A stretch of DNA of 64,000 nucleotides from an uncultured Bacteroidota bacterium. GTDB lineage: Bacteria > Bacteroidota > Bacteroidia > Chitinophagales > Chitinophagaceae. The stretch's first letter is position 1, and each line of letters starts with the position of its first letter. Both the position numbers and the translations under genes were made by a program. The DNA lies in assembly GCA_903906365.1 (NCBI GenBank), contig CAIVKC010000045.1, positions 62,001 through 126,000 of the forward strand, in the 5' to 3' direction. Below are positions 25,483 through 34,206 of the stretch, in pieces. Under the pieces are notes generated by a model. The model was given only the letters and a program-made list of their open reading frames with translations, had not been told where the DNA came from and searched no databases.

Positions 25483-27303
25483 ATGAAAACCTGTCTTATC
25501 GCCATTTGGCTGCTTGCGGCGTATGCCCTTCCCTCCCTGGCCGCGGAAACCCCGACCCACGTTCCCTCCCAGCTGACTTCTGCCACCATCTACCGCAATG
25601 CGGCTGAGATGAATCACACCGCACGGGTCCAACTTAGGAAGGGTAGCTCATCCATCCTCTTGGAAGACCTGAGCAACAATGTGGACATCAACAGCATACA
25701 AATACATTGTTCCGATCCGGTGACCATCCTGTCGGTCGAGTTTTCAAAGCAATTCCTCAAGCCTGAGTCCAGGACAGCCTTGGAGAAAAAACTGATGGAT
25801 ACCCTCGAAACTGCCAATCACCAGCTTGCCAGGCTCGAGGTGCAGCTTAGGGCCGATAATGAACTCCTCACCTTGCTCCGGGCCAATAAGGAAATAAGGG
25901 GGACGCAAAGCGGACTAAGTGTGACGGAACTCATGAAAATGATGGAATATTTTAAGCAGCAGACCCTGGAACTGGAAAATGACCTGTTGGCTTTACGGGA
26001 AAAAGAAACCATCCTGCAGGAAAACATCAACAAACTAAGAAATGAGCTCTCCGAGGCCGAACAAAAAAATACCAGGACTTCAGGAAGCCTTACCCTGCAG
26101 ATTCTGAGTGCCGCTGCCGTAACTGCCGAATTTACCATTTCCTATATCACCCCAACGGCCGGTTGGATACCCTCCTATGACATCAGGGCCGATAATATCA
26201 ATAAACCGCTGAAACTGCTCTACAAGGCCAAAATCACCCAGGCCACCGGCCTTGACTGGAAGCAGGTCAGACTCAGCCTATCCTCTGCCCAGCCCAGAGA
26301 GCAGGGAAACGCGCCTGTTTTAAGGACCTGGTTCCTGAAATATTCAGATCCTTGGTCTGATTTAGCGGATAGCGTTCTGGATAAAAGGGCGTCCATCAGG
26401 GGAGCTTTGTCAGGGAAATTATCCGGTGCTCAACTCGATGAGGTGGTAGTAACCGCGTTGGGCGTTAAACGGGGTGGACATCTTTCCGAAGAACCGCAGG
26501 AACCCATTTATATAGTCAACGGGAAAACCATGTCAGCCGAACAATTCAATGACATTGACCAGCGGGCCATCAAAAATATACGGGTACTAAAGGACAGGGA
26601 GGCAACAGCCCTGTATGGAACCGCGGCTGCGGCCGGGGCTGTTGTTGTGACGCTGAGAGAAGAACTGGATGATTATGTCGCCGTCAGCGATAACCAACTC
26701 AATGTCACCTTTGACATTGATGTCCCCTTTGACATGGCCAGCAATGGAAAGGAGCAGCAGATCATCCTTAAGCAGTACGATATGCCTGCCGGTTTTATCT
26801 ATTATGCGGCCCCTAAACTCAGCCCGGACGCTTTCCTGCTCGGTGAAGTAACGGACTGGGGAAAATTCAATTTGCTTCCCGGGGAAGCCAGTATCATTTT
26901 CGAAGGCACTTTTGTAGGCAGGACCTTAATTAATCCCGCCAGCACAATGGATACCCTAAACCTGACCCTGGGCAGGGATAAGCGGGTGGTTGTGAACAGG
27001 GAAAAAATCAGTGATTTCAGTTCGGTCAAATTCCTGGGCTCCAATAAAAAGCAGGTCTTTTCCTACGAGCTTACGGTCAAAAACAACAAGAAGGATGCCG
27101 TCGTTATGGTACTCAAGGACCAGTATCCGATCAGTTCCAGCAAGGAGATCGAGGCGGAACTGCTGGAAAGCACCGGGGCTTCGGTCAATAAGGAAACCGG
27201 CTTGCTAACCTGGAAATTGCAAATCCAGCCAGGAGAGATAAGAAAATTACGCATCTCCTACAGTGTAAAATATCCCAAGGACAGGACCCTCCGCCTCCCT
27301 TAG
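25483..27303 (+). CDS. DUF4139/MuiA-like exported protein with SusC-plug-like insert
   Basis: 606 residues with a signal peptide (MKTCLIAIWLLAAYALPSLAAE). An N-terminal DUF4140-like beta domain (about 30-90, SATIYRNAAEMNHTARV) and a coiled-coil (about 105-200) are followed by the DUF4139 fold (FTISYITPTAGWIPSYDIRA, then YKAKITQATGLDW, and the C-terminal ISYSVKYPKD), as in mucoidy-inhibitor MuiA-type proteins. Inside DUF4139, residues about 318-395 look like a miniature SusC plug: DEVVVTALGVKR, PIYIVNGKTMS, NIRVLKDREATALYG and AGAVVVTLRE. No barrel is attached. Function unknown; cell-envelope location inferred from the signal. Confidence 0.87.
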   Translation: MKTCLIAIWLLAAYALPSLAAETPTHVPSQLTSATIYRNAAEMNHTARVQLRKGSSSILLEDLSNNVDINSIQIHCSDPVTILSVEFSKQFLKPESRTALEKKLMDTLETANHQLARLEVQLRADNELLTLLRANKEIRGTQSGLSVTELMKMMEYFKQQTLELENDLLALREKETILQENINKLRNELSEAEQKNTRTSGSLTLQILSAAAVTAEFTISYITPTAGWIPSYDIRADNINKPLKLLYKAKITQATGLDWKQVRLSLSSAQPREQGNAPVLRTWFLKYSDPWSDLADSVLDKRASIRGALSGKLSGAQLDEVVVTALGVKRGGHLSEEPQEPIYIVNGKTMSAEQFNDIDQRAIKNIRVLKDREATALYGTAAAAGAVVVTLREELDDYVAVSDNQLNVTFDIDVPFDMASNGKEQQIILKQYDMPAGFIYYAAPKLSPDAFLLGEVTDWGKFNLLPGEASIIFEGTFVGRTLINPASTMDTLNLTLGRDKRVVVNREKISDFSSVKFLGSNKKQVFSYELTVKNNKKDAVVMVLKDQYPISSSKEIEAELLESTGASVNKETGLLTWKLQIQPGEIRKLRISYSVKYPKDRTLRLP

Positions 27304-27311
27304 TACCAAAC

Positions 27312-27347
27312 AAAAAGCCGAAGCCTCCATACCGGGCTTCGGCTTTT
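27312..27347. terminator. Bidirectional terminator, DUF4139 / FKBP
   Basis: GCCGAAGCC (27317-27325) pairs with GGCTTCGGC (27335-27343), flanked by A-run and T-run; serves the two convergent genes. Confidence 0.85.
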
Positions 27348-27371
27348 ATCCTTAAGAGGCTATGATGCCCG

Positions 27372-28070
27372 TTACTTATTGATCGCAATCAACTCTACTT
27401 CAAAGACCAGGGTGGAACCCGGTTTGATTTTGCCATTGGGCTGATCGCCGTAAGCCAGGTCAGAGGGAATGAACAAGCGCCATTTGCTGCCCACCGGCAT
27501 TAGCTGCAGGGCTTCTGTCCAGCCGGCGATGACTCCGTTGACCGAAAAATCAATGGGTTCTCCGCGTTCCAGGGAACTTTCAAATACAGTCCCATCGATA
27601 AAGGAACCCTTATAATGGCATTTTACTTTGTCAGTAGCCGTGGGCTTTGGGCCATCCCCTTGCTTAATTATCATATACTGCAGACCGTCGGGCAGGGTAA
27701 CTACTCCTGGTTTTGTCTTATTCTGGGCTAAAAATGCCTCGCCTTCTTTTTTGGCCTGGGAAGCTTTTTCCGTCCGGGCCTTTTGGATAAAGTTTACGAT
27801 CACAGTATTGCACTGCTGGTCTGTCAGCAGGGGTTTGCCTTTTTTGAGGGCATCCTGAATGGCTTTAGACACCATACTTACATTTACATCCGTCACGCCT
27901 TGTTCCCGGTAAAAACTGGCCACGCTGATCCCAATGGCATAACTCAGGGAATCATTATTGGTTTTCAGGCCGGGTGCGGGCGCTGCGGGGGGGGCGGGTG
28001 CTTTCTTTTTGGTTTGCGCAAAACTCATCACACCGATCAGCAACAGGAATACTACCGAAATTTTTTTCAT
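27372..28070 (-). CDS. FKBP-type peptidyl-prolyl isomerase
   Basis: 232-residue exported foldase. Signal peptide MKKISVVFLLLIGVMSFAQ, then a Lys/Pro/Ala linker, an FKBP_N dimerisation helix region (about 40-120: SLSYAIGISVASFYREQG) and a C-terminal FKBP domain (about 130-232) with KCHYKGSFIDGTVFESS, VIAGWTEALQLMPVGSKW, RLFIPSDLAYGDQP and STLVFEVELI. This is the FkpA/Mip layout: a periplasmic chaperone with prolyl isomerase activity. Confidence 0.94.
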   Translation of the reverse strand: MKKISVVFLLLIGVMSFAQTKKKAPAPPAAPAPGLKTNNDSLSYAIGISVASFYREQGVTDVNVSMVSKAIQDALKKGKPLLTDQQCNTVIVNFIQKARTEKASQAKKEGEAFLAQNKTKPGVVTLPDGLQYMIIKQGDGPKPTATDKVKCHYKGSFIDGTVFESSLERGEPIDFSVNGVIAGWTEALQLMPVGSKWRLFIPSDLAYGDQPNGKIKPGSTLVFEVELIAINK

Positions 28071-28491
28071 TGTTCTTTTTTTAGAATGGGCAAAAATAGG
28101 ATTATTCGCAAAAATCCGCAGGATGCAGTTTCTACTTCCAGCCCTACAACGCTGGTCAAGGCGGTTTATGATAGCGTTTTCCGGGGAAATTGTCCGTTAT
28201 TACCCTTTATTTTTCCGGGCCCGCTGGCGGCTGGCCTTTTTCAGGAATTATCCCGCAGTCTGGAGAAAACATTGGCATGGCCGGATGGGAGGGGTCTATT
28301 ATTCCCGAGTTCCGGGTCTGCCTGGTCCTTACGGCCTGCTGCCATTGGGGTATACCCACAAGTACTCAATTTCCCCCAGCGGGGTCAAAGAGCCAATGGT
28401 GTTCATTTTTTTTTGAGTAAGGGGAATGATTCATGTCTTAAATTAGCTTTTTTTCCGGGAAAACTCTCCCTGATCCAATAAGTAAACCATT
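28071..28491. other. Intergenic, no gene recognised
   Basis: 421 bases between the divergent FKBP and thioesterase genes. Two overlapping plus-strand frames are open here, but their translations are rich in Trp, Arg and Pro without any recognisable fold and one begins inside the FKBP gene antisense. I see no supported gene. Promoters for both flanking genes must lie here, but none matches the consensus well. Confidence 0.5.
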
Positions 28492-28932
28492 ATGACGACA
28501 TACCACAAATCCATGGATATCCGCTGGTCTGACCTGGATCCCAATTTCCATGTTCGCCACTCCGTCTATTATGACTTCGGGGCGTTTTGCCGGGTAAGCC
28601 TCTTTGAACAGATCGGCCTGACCAGCCTGCTGATGCAGCAGATGGAAATTGGACCCATCCTTTTCAGGGAGGAGGCTGTATTCCGCCGGGAGCTTCGCCT
28701 GGGTGACAGACTGTATCTGGATCTGCAGGTGACTAAGGCCAGAAAGGATTTTTCCCGTTGGACCATACGGCACCAGCTCATCAAAAATGAGGATATCCTT
28801 GCTGCGACTATAACTGTGGATGGTGCCTGGATCAACACCAGGGAACGTAAACTCACGACGCCGCCCCCTCAGGTAGCTGTTCTCTTTCAGGATATTCCCC
28901 GGTCCGCCGATTTTGCATGGCATGGTTTATGA
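28492..28932 (+). CDS. Hotdog-fold acyl thioesterase (4HBT/YbgC-like)
   Basis: 146 residues, the family's length. The N-terminus carries the signature SMDIRWSDLDPNFHVRHSVY followed by YDFGAFCR, where the Asp of SDLD is the expected catalytic acid (DxD at the 4HBT active site) and the following His/Tyr belong to the substrate pocket. The rest follows hotdog topology (RLGDRLYLDLQVTKARKDFS). Cytosolic; probable substrate is a short or medium acyl-CoA, not determinable from sequence. Confidence 0.87.
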   Translation: MTTYHKSMDIRWSDLDPNFHVRHSVYYDFGAFCRVSLFEQIGLTSLLMQQMEIGPILFREEAVFRRELRLGDRLYLDLQVTKARKDFSRWTIRHQLIKNEDILAATITVDGAWINTRERKLTTPPPQVAVLFQDIPRSADFAWHGL

Positions 28933-29068
28933 GCATTAACATTTTATTTTCAAATCAGGAATTACTTTTATCCGCCAGACAAACCTGCAAATCAAAAGAT
29001 CCTGCAGGAACCCCTATAAAAGGAGGGTTTGTCCGGACCTTATTTCGAACCCTTAAAAATAGAGTATC

Positions 29069-29803
29069 ATGAAAAAATATTTGTACCTCTCCTTTATTAT
29101 GGTTGCCATTTTTTCCCGACTGCATGCACAGGGTGACTTACTCAATGACGCAAAGAAACTGGTAGGTGGTAATAAATCCTCAGCGGGTGCCGGCCTCAGC
29201 AATACTGATATAGTCGGCGGTCTCAAGGAAGCGTTGACCCTGGGGGCACAAAAGAGTGCGGGAAGGCTTTCGGTCGTCGATGGTTTTTTAAAGGATGCGG
29301 CTGTTAAAATATTGCTGCCGCCGGAAGCCCAGAAAGTGGAAAAGACCCTGCGGAGCCTGGGGATGGGAAGTTTGGTGGATGATGCGATAGCCAGCATGAA
29401 TCATGCGGCAGAAGACGCTGCCAAATCTGCAGCCCCCATTTTTGTCAACGCCGTCAAAAACATGAGTATCCAGGATGCGCTGGGTATCCTTCGCGGCCCC
29501 GATACGGCCGCCACCTCTTATCTGAAAAAGACTACCACGCCCGACCTATCCAAGGCCTTTAAGCCCGTCATCGACACATCCCTCAGAAAAACGGATGCTA
29601 CCAAATACTGGAAGACGGTATTTGATACCTATAACAGCCTGCCGACGACCTTCAAGAAAGTGGACCCTGATCTGTCTTCTTATGTTACCCTGCGGGCGAT
29701 GAACGGAATTTTTTATTACGTAGCCCAAGAAGAGGCTAAGATCCGAAAGGATCCTGCTGCCCAGGCTACAGATTTGCTGAAAAAAGTATTTGGATCAAAA
29801 TAA
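29069..29803 (+). CDS. DUF4197 exported protein
   Basis: 244 residues with a signal peptide (MKKYLYLSFIMVAIFSRLHAQ). The mature protein is almost all helical with the DUF4197 pattern: SNTDIVGGLKEALTLGAQKS near residue 50, VKILLPPEAQKVEKTLRSLG, MNHAAEDAAKSAAPIFVNAV and the conserved YFKKxT-like SYLKKTTTPDLSKAFKPVID. The function of this family is unknown; it is a probable periplasmic protein. It is transcribed alone, with a strong terminator after it. Confidence 0.92.
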   Translation: MKKYLYLSFIMVAIFSRLHAQGDLLNDAKKLVGGNKSSAGAGLSNTDIVGGLKEALTLGAQKSAGRLSVVDGFLKDAAVKILLPPEAQKVEKTLRSLGMGSLVDDAIASMNHAAEDAAKSAAPIFVNAVKNMSIQDALGILRGPDTAATSYLKKTTTPDLSKAFKPVIDTSLRKTDATKYWKTVFDTYNSLPTTFKKVDPDLSSYVTLRAMNGIFYYVAQEEAKIRKDPAAQATDLLKKVFGSK

Positions 29804-29821
29804 TTATCCTGCGGTCATTAA

Positions 29822-29859
29822 GCAAACAGCCGACCCTGCTCTGCAGGTCGGCTGTTTGC
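29822..29859 (+). terminator. Terminator after the DUF4197 gene
   Basis: A perfect 14-bp stem GCAAACAGCCGACC (29822-29835) / GGTCGGCTGTTTGC (29846-29859) with a 10-base loop. It has few T residues after it, but stem length and position 18 bases past the stop support termination. Confidence 0.65.
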
Positions 29860-29983
29860 ATGAAGCCACCTCCCCAAAAGGACATCTCTTGGGCAGTATG
29901 TATATTTTTATTGAAAAATATTTATCTTCACGAACGCGGGGTTAAGCAAGCCTCCCAAACCTATACCTCTAAACACTTATCTA

Positions 29984-30955
29984 ATGAAAAAAACAACATG
30001 GCTCCTGTGTGGGCTGTTCCTTTTTTGCTGCACCATCAACCAAGCTTTCAGCCAGAAATTCATAGACGGGTATTATAATTATCGGTGGCAGGGTACCCCT
30101 TCCAGGGAGGACGCCAGTTTCCAGTCCCATGCCATCAATACGGATTCCGGCTGGTACAGAATTGATTATTTCCTGTCTTCTCCCAAGAGCAGCTACCAGA
30201 TGATTGGTCTTTATCAGGACAAGGAAAACAAGGTGGGCAATGGCACTTTCCGATGGTATTATCCCAATGGCAGACTCAAGCAGTTTGGGAAATATGTACT
30301 TGGCAAAAAGGAAGGAACCTGGCTTTCCTGGTATGCCAATGGTGCCCCCAGGGATTCCGCCAATTATATCCATGGCCTTCGCAGCGGTATTTCCATGAGC
30401 TGGTACAAAGACGGCAATTCCATGGATTCGGTCAATATGAATGAGGATGGCTTTGGAACCTTTGTTTCCTGGTTTGACAATGGCTTCCCCGCTTCGGCCG
30501 GCCGATACCAGCATTTCCTTAAATCAGGTAAATGGGTGTATTACCATCGCAACGGGAAGCCCAGCGCTTTGGAGGTCTATGATGCCGATACCTTGAAAAC
30601 CGCCATGTACTTTGATGAGAACGGGGCCAAGCAGGATTCGGCATTGCAGGATGCATCTCCCATGTTCAAAGGAGGCAGAAAGGCATGGAATAACTATCTC
30701 GGCAATAATCTGCATTTTCCTCCCAACCTGGATATCGTCAACTCAGATCATGTGGTGGTGGTGGTGGATGCGACCATTGATGAAGACGGCCATGTGGTGG
30801 ATGCCATTATTTCCGTTCCTTTTCATCCGGCCTTTGAAAAAGAAGCCCTCAGGTGTCTATCCACCGCTCCTGCATGGATACCGGCCATATCTCACAACAG
30901 AAAAGTGCAGGGAACCTATTCCCTGGCCGTGGAATTTGGCCAGGGTTACCAATAA
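29984..30955 (+). CDS. Exported YwqK-like repeat protein with TonB C-terminal domain
   Basis: 323 residues: a signal peptide (MKKTTWLLCGLFLFCCTINQAFSQ), six or so YwqK-like repeats from about residue 60 to 205 (NGTFRWYYPNGRLKQFGKY, KKEGTWLSWYANGAPRDSAN, GFGTFVSWFDNGFPASAGR, KSGKWVYYHRNGKPSAL), and a C-terminal TonB-like domain at about 235-320 (VVVVVDATIDEDGHVVDAII, FHPAFEKEALRCLSTAPAWIPA). The TonB C-terminal fold normally contacts TonB-dependent receptors, but this protein lacks the cytoplasmic-membrane anchor and proline-rich spacer. Role unknown. Confidence 0.85.
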   Translation: MKKTTWLLCGLFLFCCTINQAFSQKFIDGYYNYRWQGTPSREDASFQSHAINTDSGWYRIDYFLSSPKSSYQMIGLYQDKENKVGNGTFRWYYPNGRLKQFGKYVLGKKEGTWLSWYANGAPRDSANYIHGLRSGISMSWYKDGNSMDSVNMNEDGFGTFVSWFDNGFPASAGRYQHFLKSGKWVYYHRNGKPSALEVYDADTLKTAMYFDENGAKQDSALQDASPMFKGGRKAWNNYLGNNLHFPPNLDIVNSDHVVVVVDATIDEDGHVVDAIISVPFHPAFEKEALRCLSTAPAWIPAISHNRKVQGTYSLAVEFGQGYQ

Positions 30956-31459
30956 AACAGCCCCCTGCCGGTCATTCACCCTGTTGTGAACCAGAACCCA
31001 TCAGGTCGCGGCGGTTACCCTGCAGGTTTTCAAAAGCAGCTATCCGGCCCTTTGCTTCCGGGCCCCTTTCCTGCATGGTTTTCATCCGCGGTTTTTTCGG
31101 AATTCCGGAATGCAGCCAAAGTACTTGTTTTTGAAAATGAGGAATTCCGGCCCCTGGTTGGTAATCCCTAAAGCCTGGCTGATGGGGGAGGGCCCATCGC
31201 CCATTTTACCCCTTCCCCCATGAATGACTGTTTGCCTTTACAAAGTCGATTGACTTTTCACTTCCAACCACTGCCAGGGCTACACGCGTTGGGTATTGTT
31301 TCATGATGGCGGGCGCCTTTTTAAAGTATCCTTCATTGAAATTAAAGATTGGAAGGGGATTTTTTTTCACAGAAATCCGAAAGGGTTGGCGCCCTGCGTT
31401 GACAAAATCAATAGCTTTAAACCGGCAATTCAGCAAAAATCATCCTTTAAAGCTTGTAT
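30956..31459. other. Intergenic, possible gene remnant
   Basis: 504 bases. A minus-strand frame of 76 codons (31206-31436, TTG start) reads like protein (NFNEGYFKKAPAIMKQYPTR and ALAVVGSEKSIDFVKAN), which might be a remnant of a longer gene, but has no recognisable family and an upstream stop. Nothing else supported. Confidence 0.3.
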
Positions 31460-33628
31460 ATGATTCCCTGCCGGATCTTACTTTTTTCCCTGGTCCTTTT
31501 CGCCGCGGTATCCTGTCTTAGCCCCGGCGACACCCATTCTTCCGGTTGGGAAAGCTACGGCGGCAACAGCGCGCGTACCCATTATTCCCCCCTTTCACAG
31601 ATTGATACCGGTAATGTCAGCCGGTTGCAGGTTGCCTGGCAGTACCATACGGGGGATGCTGAACCCATGACCCAGATCCAGGTCAATCCCATCAATATCG
31701 GTGGCATTTTGTACGGTGTTTCCCCCAAACTCAAACTCTTCGCACTGGACGCTGCCACCGGGAAGGAAAAATGGGTGTTTGATCCGGTCAAAGACCAGGC
31801 CGCTGCCGGCCGGGGCTATTTTCAAATGAATGTATGCCGTGGGGTCGCTTATTACAGGGGCTCAGACAGCGACCAACGAATATTTTACAGTGCTAGTTCC
31901 AGGCTATATTGCATCGATGCACGGTCTGGCAAACCCATTGCTTCATTTGGCGATTCCGGCAGGATTGACCTGCATCAGGACCTGGGCCGCGATGTCAGGA
32001 ATTTATATGTGGCATCGACCACGCCGGGCATAATATATAAAGATATTATCATCATTGGAACCCGCGTGGCAGAGGAAGCGGATGCGGCCCCGGGTCACAT
32101 AAGGGCCTATGATGTGCATACCGGCAAACTGAGATGGATATTCCATACCATTCCCCAACCAGGTGAACCCGGCTATGAAAGCTGGGACAACCCGGAGGCA
32201 TGGAAACACATCGGGGGAGCCAACGTATGGGCGGGTTTCAGCCTGGATGAGCAACACGGAATGGTATTTGCCCCGGTGGGCTCGGCTTCTTATGATTTTT
32301 ATGGGGGCAAAAGAACCGGAAATGACCTGTATGCCAATTGCGTGCTGGCCCTGGATGCATTAACCGGAAAGCGGATCTGGCATTTTCAGACGGTACATCA
32401 TGACCTATGGGACCGTGATTTGCCGACGGCCCCTGTGTTGGTGGATGTAAACCAGGATGGCCGAAAAGTGGAAGCCCTGGCTCAGTTGTCCAAAAGCGGT
32501 TTTATCTTCCTGCTGGACCGGCATACCGGCCGGCCCCTTTATCCTGTGGTGGAAACCCCCGTTCCCCGGGAAACGGAGCTGGTGGGGGAAAAACCGGCTC
32601 CCACACAACCTGTTCCCAGCTGGCCACTGCCCATTGTCAGGCAGTCATTGGACCAACAGGATCTCAACCACCTGGTGGCTGACTCGTCGCTGCAAAAAAT
32701 CAAAAAACAGCTCTCTGCCTACCGGCATGATCATATGTTCAGCCCCCCATCACGGGAAGGCACCGTAATTTTTCCGGGTTTCGACGGTGGGGCAGAGTGG
32801 GGTGGACCCGCTTATGACCCTGCCACGGGCATACTATACGTTAACGCCAGTGAAATGCCCTGGATACTCACCATGGTAGACAAATCAATTAAACCCGCCG
32901 GTTCCGAAAATAACCTGGAGGCAGGAAAGCGCCTGTACCAGGCCCATTGTATGTCCTGTCATGGTCCGGCCCTGCAGGGTGGGGGTAACTATCCAACCCT
33001 TATCGGGGTTGGCAAAAAATACAACAGCGAACAATTCATTCAGTTGGTAACATCGGGAAGGAGGATGATGCCTGGTTTTGGGAGCCTTTCGGCCGGAGAG
33101 CAAAAAGCCCTGGCCTCCTATATATTAGAGCTTAGCGCCAGCCAGCGGGATAAATTTACCGGTCCGCCCAAATCGCCCGACGAGTGGCTTGACCTGCCTT
33201 ACGGGGCCACCGGATACAACAAATTCCTGACGCCTGAAGGTTATCCGGCCGTTGCTCCTCCCTGGGGCACCCTCAGTGCCATCAATCTGCATACCGGCCA
33301 GCTTGTATGGAAGGATACCCTGGGAGATTATCCCGAATTAAAGGCCCGGGGAATTCACTCCGGCACCGAAAATTACGGGGGAGCCGTTGTTACCGCAGGC
33401 GGTCTGTTATTCATTGCAGCCACCAGCGATGCTAAAATCAGGGCGTTTCATAAAGCCACCGGCAAACTGCTCTGGGAAACCGACCTGCCAGCCTGTGGCT
33501 TTGCCACGCCTGCTGTCTATCAGGTAAATGGCCGGGAATTCCTGGTCATCGCCTGCGGCGGCGGCAAACTCAAAAAGGCCAGCGGGGATTCATATATGGC
33601 TTTTGCACTGCCCGCGGGCACCCAATAA
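31460..33628 (+). CDS. PQQ-dependent dehydrogenase with internal cytochrome c domain
   Basis: 722-residue lipoprotein quinoprotein. Signal MIPCRILLFSLVLFAAVSC with lipobox at Cys19. The eight-bladed PQQ propeller begins at WESYGGNSARTHYSPLSQI and shows the tryptophan-docking repeats (LFALDAATGKEKWVFDP, IRAYDVHTGKLRWIF, VLALDALTGKRIWHFQ, NLHTGQLVWKDTLGD) and the active-site HHDLWDRDLPTAP. A class I cytochrome c domain is inserted near residues 485-565 with haem motif CMSCH (Cys497) and Met ligand in MMPGFG. Likely oxidises a sugar or alcohol in the periplasm and passes electrons through its own haem. Substrate not defined. ATG at 31460 preferred over TTG at 31454. Confidence 0.93.
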   Translation: MIPCRILLFSLVLFAAVSCLSPGDTHSSGWESYGGNSARTHYSPLSQIDTGNVSRLQVAWQYHTGDAEPMTQIQVNPINIGGILYGVSPKLKLFALDAATGKEKWVFDPVKDQAAAGRGYFQMNVCRGVAYYRGSDSDQRIFYSASSRLYCIDARSGKPIASFGDSGRIDLHQDLGRDVRNLYVASTTPGIIYKDIIIIGTRVAEEADAAPGHIRAYDVHTGKLRWIFHTIPQPGEPGYESWDNPEAWKHIGGANVWAGFSLDEQHGMVFAPVGSASYDFYGGKRTGNDLYANCVLALDALTGKRIWHFQTVHHDLWDRDLPTAPVLVDVNQDGRKVEALAQLSKSGFIFLLDRHTGRPLYPVVETPVPRETELVGEKPAPTQPVPSWPLPIVRQSLDQQDLNHLVADSSLQKIKKQLSAYRHDHMFSPPSREGTVIFPGFDGGAEWGGPAYDPATGILYVNASEMPWILTMVDKSIKPAGSENNLEAGKRLYQAHCMSCHGPALQGGGNYPTLIGVGKKYNSEQFIQLVTSGRRMMPGFGSLSAGEQKALASYILELSASQRDKFTGPPKSPDEWLDLPYGATGYNKFLTPEGYPAVAPPWGTLSAINLHTGQLVWKDTLGDYPELKARGIHSGTENYGGAVVTAGGLLFIAATSDAKIRAFHKATGKLLWETDLPACGFATPAVYQVNGREFLVIACGGGKLKKASGDSYMAFALPAGTQ

Positions 33629-33630
33629 CC

Positions 33631-34086
33631 ATGCCTTTTAAAAAAACACATAAGCGGGTGATCGCTGTCTTTTCCCCAAAGGGCGGAGGGAGGCTGCTGT
33701 ATGCCGGGGTGACCTGCCTGATCATCCTGCTTGGCCTGGGCTCCAGGCAGATCAGCTGGGTGCCCATTTGGACGGGAGATCTGCTTTGGGCCTCCATGGT
33801 GTACTTCATGTTTCGTTTTATTTTTCCCGTGGGTTCAGGTTCACAATCCAGGGTACTGGCAGGGGCTTTTCTGTTTTGCTTTCTGATAGAATTCAGCCAA
33901 CTCTACCAGGCAGACTGGATCAACCGGCTCCGCCAGACCCTGGCAGGCAAACTGATCCTGGGTTCCACCTTTCTGTGGGGAGACCTGCTGGCCTTCACGG
34001 CCGGAATTGCCCTGGCCTTGCTTGCTGACAGGTGGCTTAGGAATGTACCAACAACCCGGGGGCCGGCGAGACATCCCATTTCCTAG
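33631..34086 (+). CDS. DUF2809 membrane protein
   Basis: 151 residues, four hydrophobic helices (LYAGVTCLIILLGLGSRQI, LLWASMVYFMFRFIF, AGAFLFCFLIEFSQLYQ, GDLLAFTAGIALALLA). FCFLIEFSQLYQADWINRLR and GSTFLWGDLLAFTAG are typical of the DUF2809 family, whose function is unknown. It starts 2 bases after the stop of the PQQ dehydrogenase, so the two genes are probably cotranscribed. Confidence 0.85.
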   Translation: MPFKKTHKRVIAVFSPKGGGRLLYAGVTCLIILLGLGSRQISWVPIWTGDLLWASMVYFMFRFIFPVGSGSQSRVLAGAFLFCFLIEFSQLYQADWINRLRQTLAGKLILGSTFLWGDLLAFTAGIALALLADRWLRNVPTTRGPARHPIS

Positions 34087-34194
34087 GATGATGCGGAACC
34101 TGATGTTGGGCTTTGTCGCCTGGCTTTCGGAGGTATCCAGGCGGTCGGGCAGATAAAAGTTAAGGGCAGTTTTTCACATCCCCCTGCCAAAGCG

Positions 34195-34202
34195 TATCTT
34201 TG
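34195..34202 (+). promoter_or_regulatory. -7 element immediately before the ABC-F gene
   Basis: TATCTTTG, exact TAnnTTTG match, ending four bases before the ATG at 34207. A T-rich block at 34170-34174 sits where the -33 element should be. The mRNA would be leaderless or nearly so. Confidence 0.5.
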
Positions 34203-34206
34203 CGGA

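Noticed and set aside
27783-28481. Plus-strand frames running from the FKBP gene into the following intergenic region
   Set aside because: The 5' half is antisense to FKBP; the rest has Trp/Arg/Pro-rich composition and no recognisable family.
31206-31436. A 76-codon minus-strand frame with protein-like translation
   Set aside because: Needs a TTG start, an upstream stop is close, and no homology is recognised; kept only as a possible remnant in the intergenic note.
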